From the NCBI GenBank assembly GCA_903919105.1, contig CAIXGT010000044.1:1-15326 (forward strand): a DNA stretch of 15,326 nucleotides, written 5' to 3'. The notes under the pieces are model-generated. The model saw only the letters and a program-made list of their open reading frames with translations, did no database searches and had not been told where the DNA came from. Position numbers and translations under genes: made by a program. Of this stretch, positions 13,865 to 15,326 are shown piece after piece (position 1 is the stretch's first letter; every line of letters begins with the position of its first letter). This DNA comes from an uncultured Spartobacteria bacterium. Its GTDB lineage: Bacteria > Verrucomicrobiota > Verrucomicrobiae > Chthoniobacterales > UBA6821.

Positions 13865-15091
13865 CTATGCCGCGTCTAATCCGAAAGCAGTGTGGGCCAG
13901 CTTGGCTGCATCGGCGATCTTCTCCTCGTCGAGGATGACAGCGATCTTGATCTCCGAGGTGGAGATCATCTGGATGTTGATGCCACCCTTGGCGAGGGCT
14001 TCGAAGAGCTTGGCCGCAACGCCCGAATGGGTGCGCATTCCGATACCGACGACGCTGAGCTTGGCGATCCCATCCTGCTTGCTGACCTTGCCGGCTCCGA
14101 TCTCTGCAGCGACGCGGTCGACGAGATCACCGATCTTCTCGAGTTCGTCGCGGTTCATCGTGAAGGAAATGTCGGTGGATCCCGCTGCCGAAACATTTTG
14201 GACGATGACATCGATCATGACATGCGCATCGGCCAGTGCAGTAAAGAGCCTGGCCGCACATCCCGGCTTATCGGGGACTTGGGTGACAGTGACCTTGGCC
14301 TGATTACGCTCTACGCTGACGCCGCGCACGACGACCTGTTCCATTCCTTCGGATTCTTCTTTCACGGTTGTTCCTGGTTTGTTGTTGAAGCTGCTGCGGA
14401 CCTCAAAGGTCACGCCGAATTTCTTAGCGAATTCCACCGAGCGCGACTGCATGACCTTGGAGCCGCTGCTCGCCATCTCGAGCATCTCGTCATAGGAGAT
14501 GGCTTCGATCTTTTGGGCTGTTGGGACGATGCGGGGATCACAGGTGTAGACGCCGTCCACATCGGTGAAGATCTGGCAGGCATCAGCCTCCACAGCGGAG
14601 GCAAGCGCTATAGCAGTGAGGTCGGAGCCGCCGCGGCCGAGCGTGGTGATGGCCCCTTCGCTGGTCTCTCCCTGGAATCCGGCCACGATCACAATCGCCC
14701 CCTCATCCAGGTGCTTCTTGATCTGGTCCGGGGTGACATTACTGATCTTGGCCTTGGTATGGACGCCGTTGGTGACGATGCCGGCCTGGGCGCCTGTGAG
14801 AGAGACAGCCTTACCTCCCAAACTCTGGATCGCCATGGCGGTAAGAGCCATCGTGGTCTGCTCACCCGTGGAGAGTAGAACATCCATTTCGCGCTCAGTT
14901 GGCTTGGAGGGATTGGAGGAGACTTCTTTGGCCAGCTTGATCAGGGAATCGGTGACCCCCGACATCGCGGAAACAACAGCGACGACGGAATTCCCTTCGC
15001 GCTGGGTTTCCAGCAGTCGACGGGCGACATTCAAGATGCGCTCGGGATTACCTACTGAGGTGCCGCCGTATTTCTGGACGATGAGGGGCAT
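13865..15091 (-). CDS. lysC: Aspartate kinase (aspartokinase) with two ACT domains
   Basis: This 408-residue enzyme should phosphorylate aspartate, the first step to lysine, threonine and methionine. The kinase domain starts with VQKYGGTSVGNPERI and has VVAVVSAMSGVTD, LSTGEQTT, TTLGRGGSDLTA and FTDVDGVYTCDPR. Residues from about 255 hold two ACT domains (VTVTQVPDKPGCAARL; LSVVGIGMRTHSGVAAKLF), the sites of feedback inhibition. Length matches the Corynebacterium/Bacillus LysC class. Codon 250 is an in-frame ATG (14344) just before the ACT domains, at the place where some LysC genes start a separate beta subunit. It is downstream of a threonine synthase on the same strand (109-nt gap), so it probably serves the threonine branch. 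Its leader is G-poor with no clear Shine-Dalgarno. Confidence 0.96.
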   Translation of the reverse strand: MPLIVQKYGGTSVGNPERILNVARRLLETQREGNSVVAVVSAMSGVTDSLIKLAKEVSSNPSKPTEREMDVLLSTGEQTTMALTAMAIQSLGGKAVSLTGAQAGIVTNGVHTKAKISNVTPDQIKKHLDEGAIVIVAGFQGETSEGAITTLGRGGSDLTAIALASAVEADACQIFTDVDGVYTCDPRIVPTAQKIEAISYDEMLEMASSGSKVMQSRSVEFAKKFGVTFEVRSSFNNKPGTTVKEESEGMEQVVVRGVSVERNQAKVTVTQVPDKPGCAARLFTALADAHVMIDVIVQNVSAAGSTDISFTMNRDELEKIGDLVDRVAAEIGAGKVSKQDGIAKLSVVGIGMRTHSGVAAKLFEALAKGGINIQMISTSEIKIAVILDEEKIADAAKLAHTAFGLDAA

Positions 15092-15159
15092 CAGGAAGAG
15101 ACTGTTAGCGGTTTAGGCTTTTAGGTTGTTGGGTCTGAGACTGCATCTGAATTCGGATG

Positions 15160-15169
15160 CCGATAGTCC
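15160..15169. repeat. Short intergenic repeat CCGATAGTCC, second copy
   Basis: An exact copy of the 10-mer at 7715-7724 lies between thrC and lysC, directly after an imperfect palindrome centred on GAATTC (about 15143-15160). Confidence 0.4.
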
Positions 15170-15200
15170 AATAGCCCAAAAGTCCGGGGGGTCTGCATGA

Positions 15201-15326
15201 TCAGTTGTCTAGCTTGGCTAGGGCCTCACGGACAGCTGCTGCCGTGGCCTCGGTCTCGATCGGGGCTGTGACGGCATGCTTTGCTGTATCGGGATCCTTA
15301 AGCCCATGACCGGTGACCGTGAGAAC
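15201..15326 (-). CDS. thrC: Threonine synthase, C-terminal 41 residues (5' part outside window)
   Basis: The minus-strand frame is open from the window edge to a TGA at 15203-15201. The peptide begins VLTVTGHGLKDPDTA, the conserved C-terminal signature of threonine synthase (TGHGLKDP), and ends in an Ala/Glu-rich helix. It is upstream of lysC on the same strand with a 109-nt gap, the expected setting for the threonine-pathway enzyme. It is clearly a different gene from the SAM-controlled ThrC homologue at 6137-7393, whose signature continues TQEA instead of DPDTA. With only 41 residues visible, the family assignment rests on this motif alone. The catalytic lysine and full length cannot be checked here. 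Confidence 0.8.
   Translation of the reverse strand, partial: VLTVTGHGLKDPDTAKHAVTAPIETEATAAAVREALAKLDN

Noticed and set aside
13892..14878. Plus-strand open frame of 328 codons opposite lysC
   Set aside because: Shadow of the aspartokinase gene; Asp/Leu/Gly-rich antisense peptide without motifs.

Overview
The window looks like a piece of a chromosome from a free-living, probably aquatic, rhodopsin-bearing bacterium. Verrucomicrobiota is my best guess. This rests on the retinal/carotenoid photocluster, a eukaryote-type glutamine synthetase (GSII), several genes without Shine-Dalgarno sequences but with G-poor leaders, and moderately high GC. The phylum is an inference and no single gene here proves it. 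I see no mobile element, phage gene or CRISPR array.

Region 1 (1-5755, + strand) is a light-harvesting locus. It starts with the last two helices of a proteorhodopsin-like pump, including the retinal-binding lysine, followed by a strong terminator. A tightly packed crtE-crtI-crtB-crtY-blh operon follows. It should convert C5/C15 isoprenoids through GGPP, phytoene, lycopene and beta-carotene to retinal, the chromophore of the pump.

Region 2 (5764-9040) starts with a tRNA-Arg(ACG) on the minus strand, divergent from a SAM-I (S-box) riboswitch. The riboswitch heads a probable operon: a threonine-synthase-like PLP enzyme, a CysO/MoaD-type sulfur-carrier protein ending in Gly-Gly, a NIL-domain protein, rpiB of the mycobacterial type, and a small DUF2059 lipoprotein. 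SAM control together with a sulfur carrier argues that the ThrC-like enzyme works in homocysteine/methionine synthesis rather than in making threonine. A second threonine synthase, of which only the C-terminus is visible, sits beside lysC at the right end and is the better candidate for the housekeeping ThrC. This is the most interesting system in the window.

Region 3 (9041-11819) holds a two-hairpin intergenic stretch, a minus-strand fusion of an atypical protein-kinase domain to a PP2C phosphatase, and a divergent GSII gene preceded by a sigma-54-type promoter and followed by a strong terminator.

Region 4 (11820-15326) holds rpoA-rplQ, cut off from the usual rpsM-rpsK-rpsD neighbours, with a terminator. 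Convergent to it on the minus strand is the pair thrC (3' end only) and lysC, the threonine branch of the aspartate pathway. Both ends of the window cut a gene.
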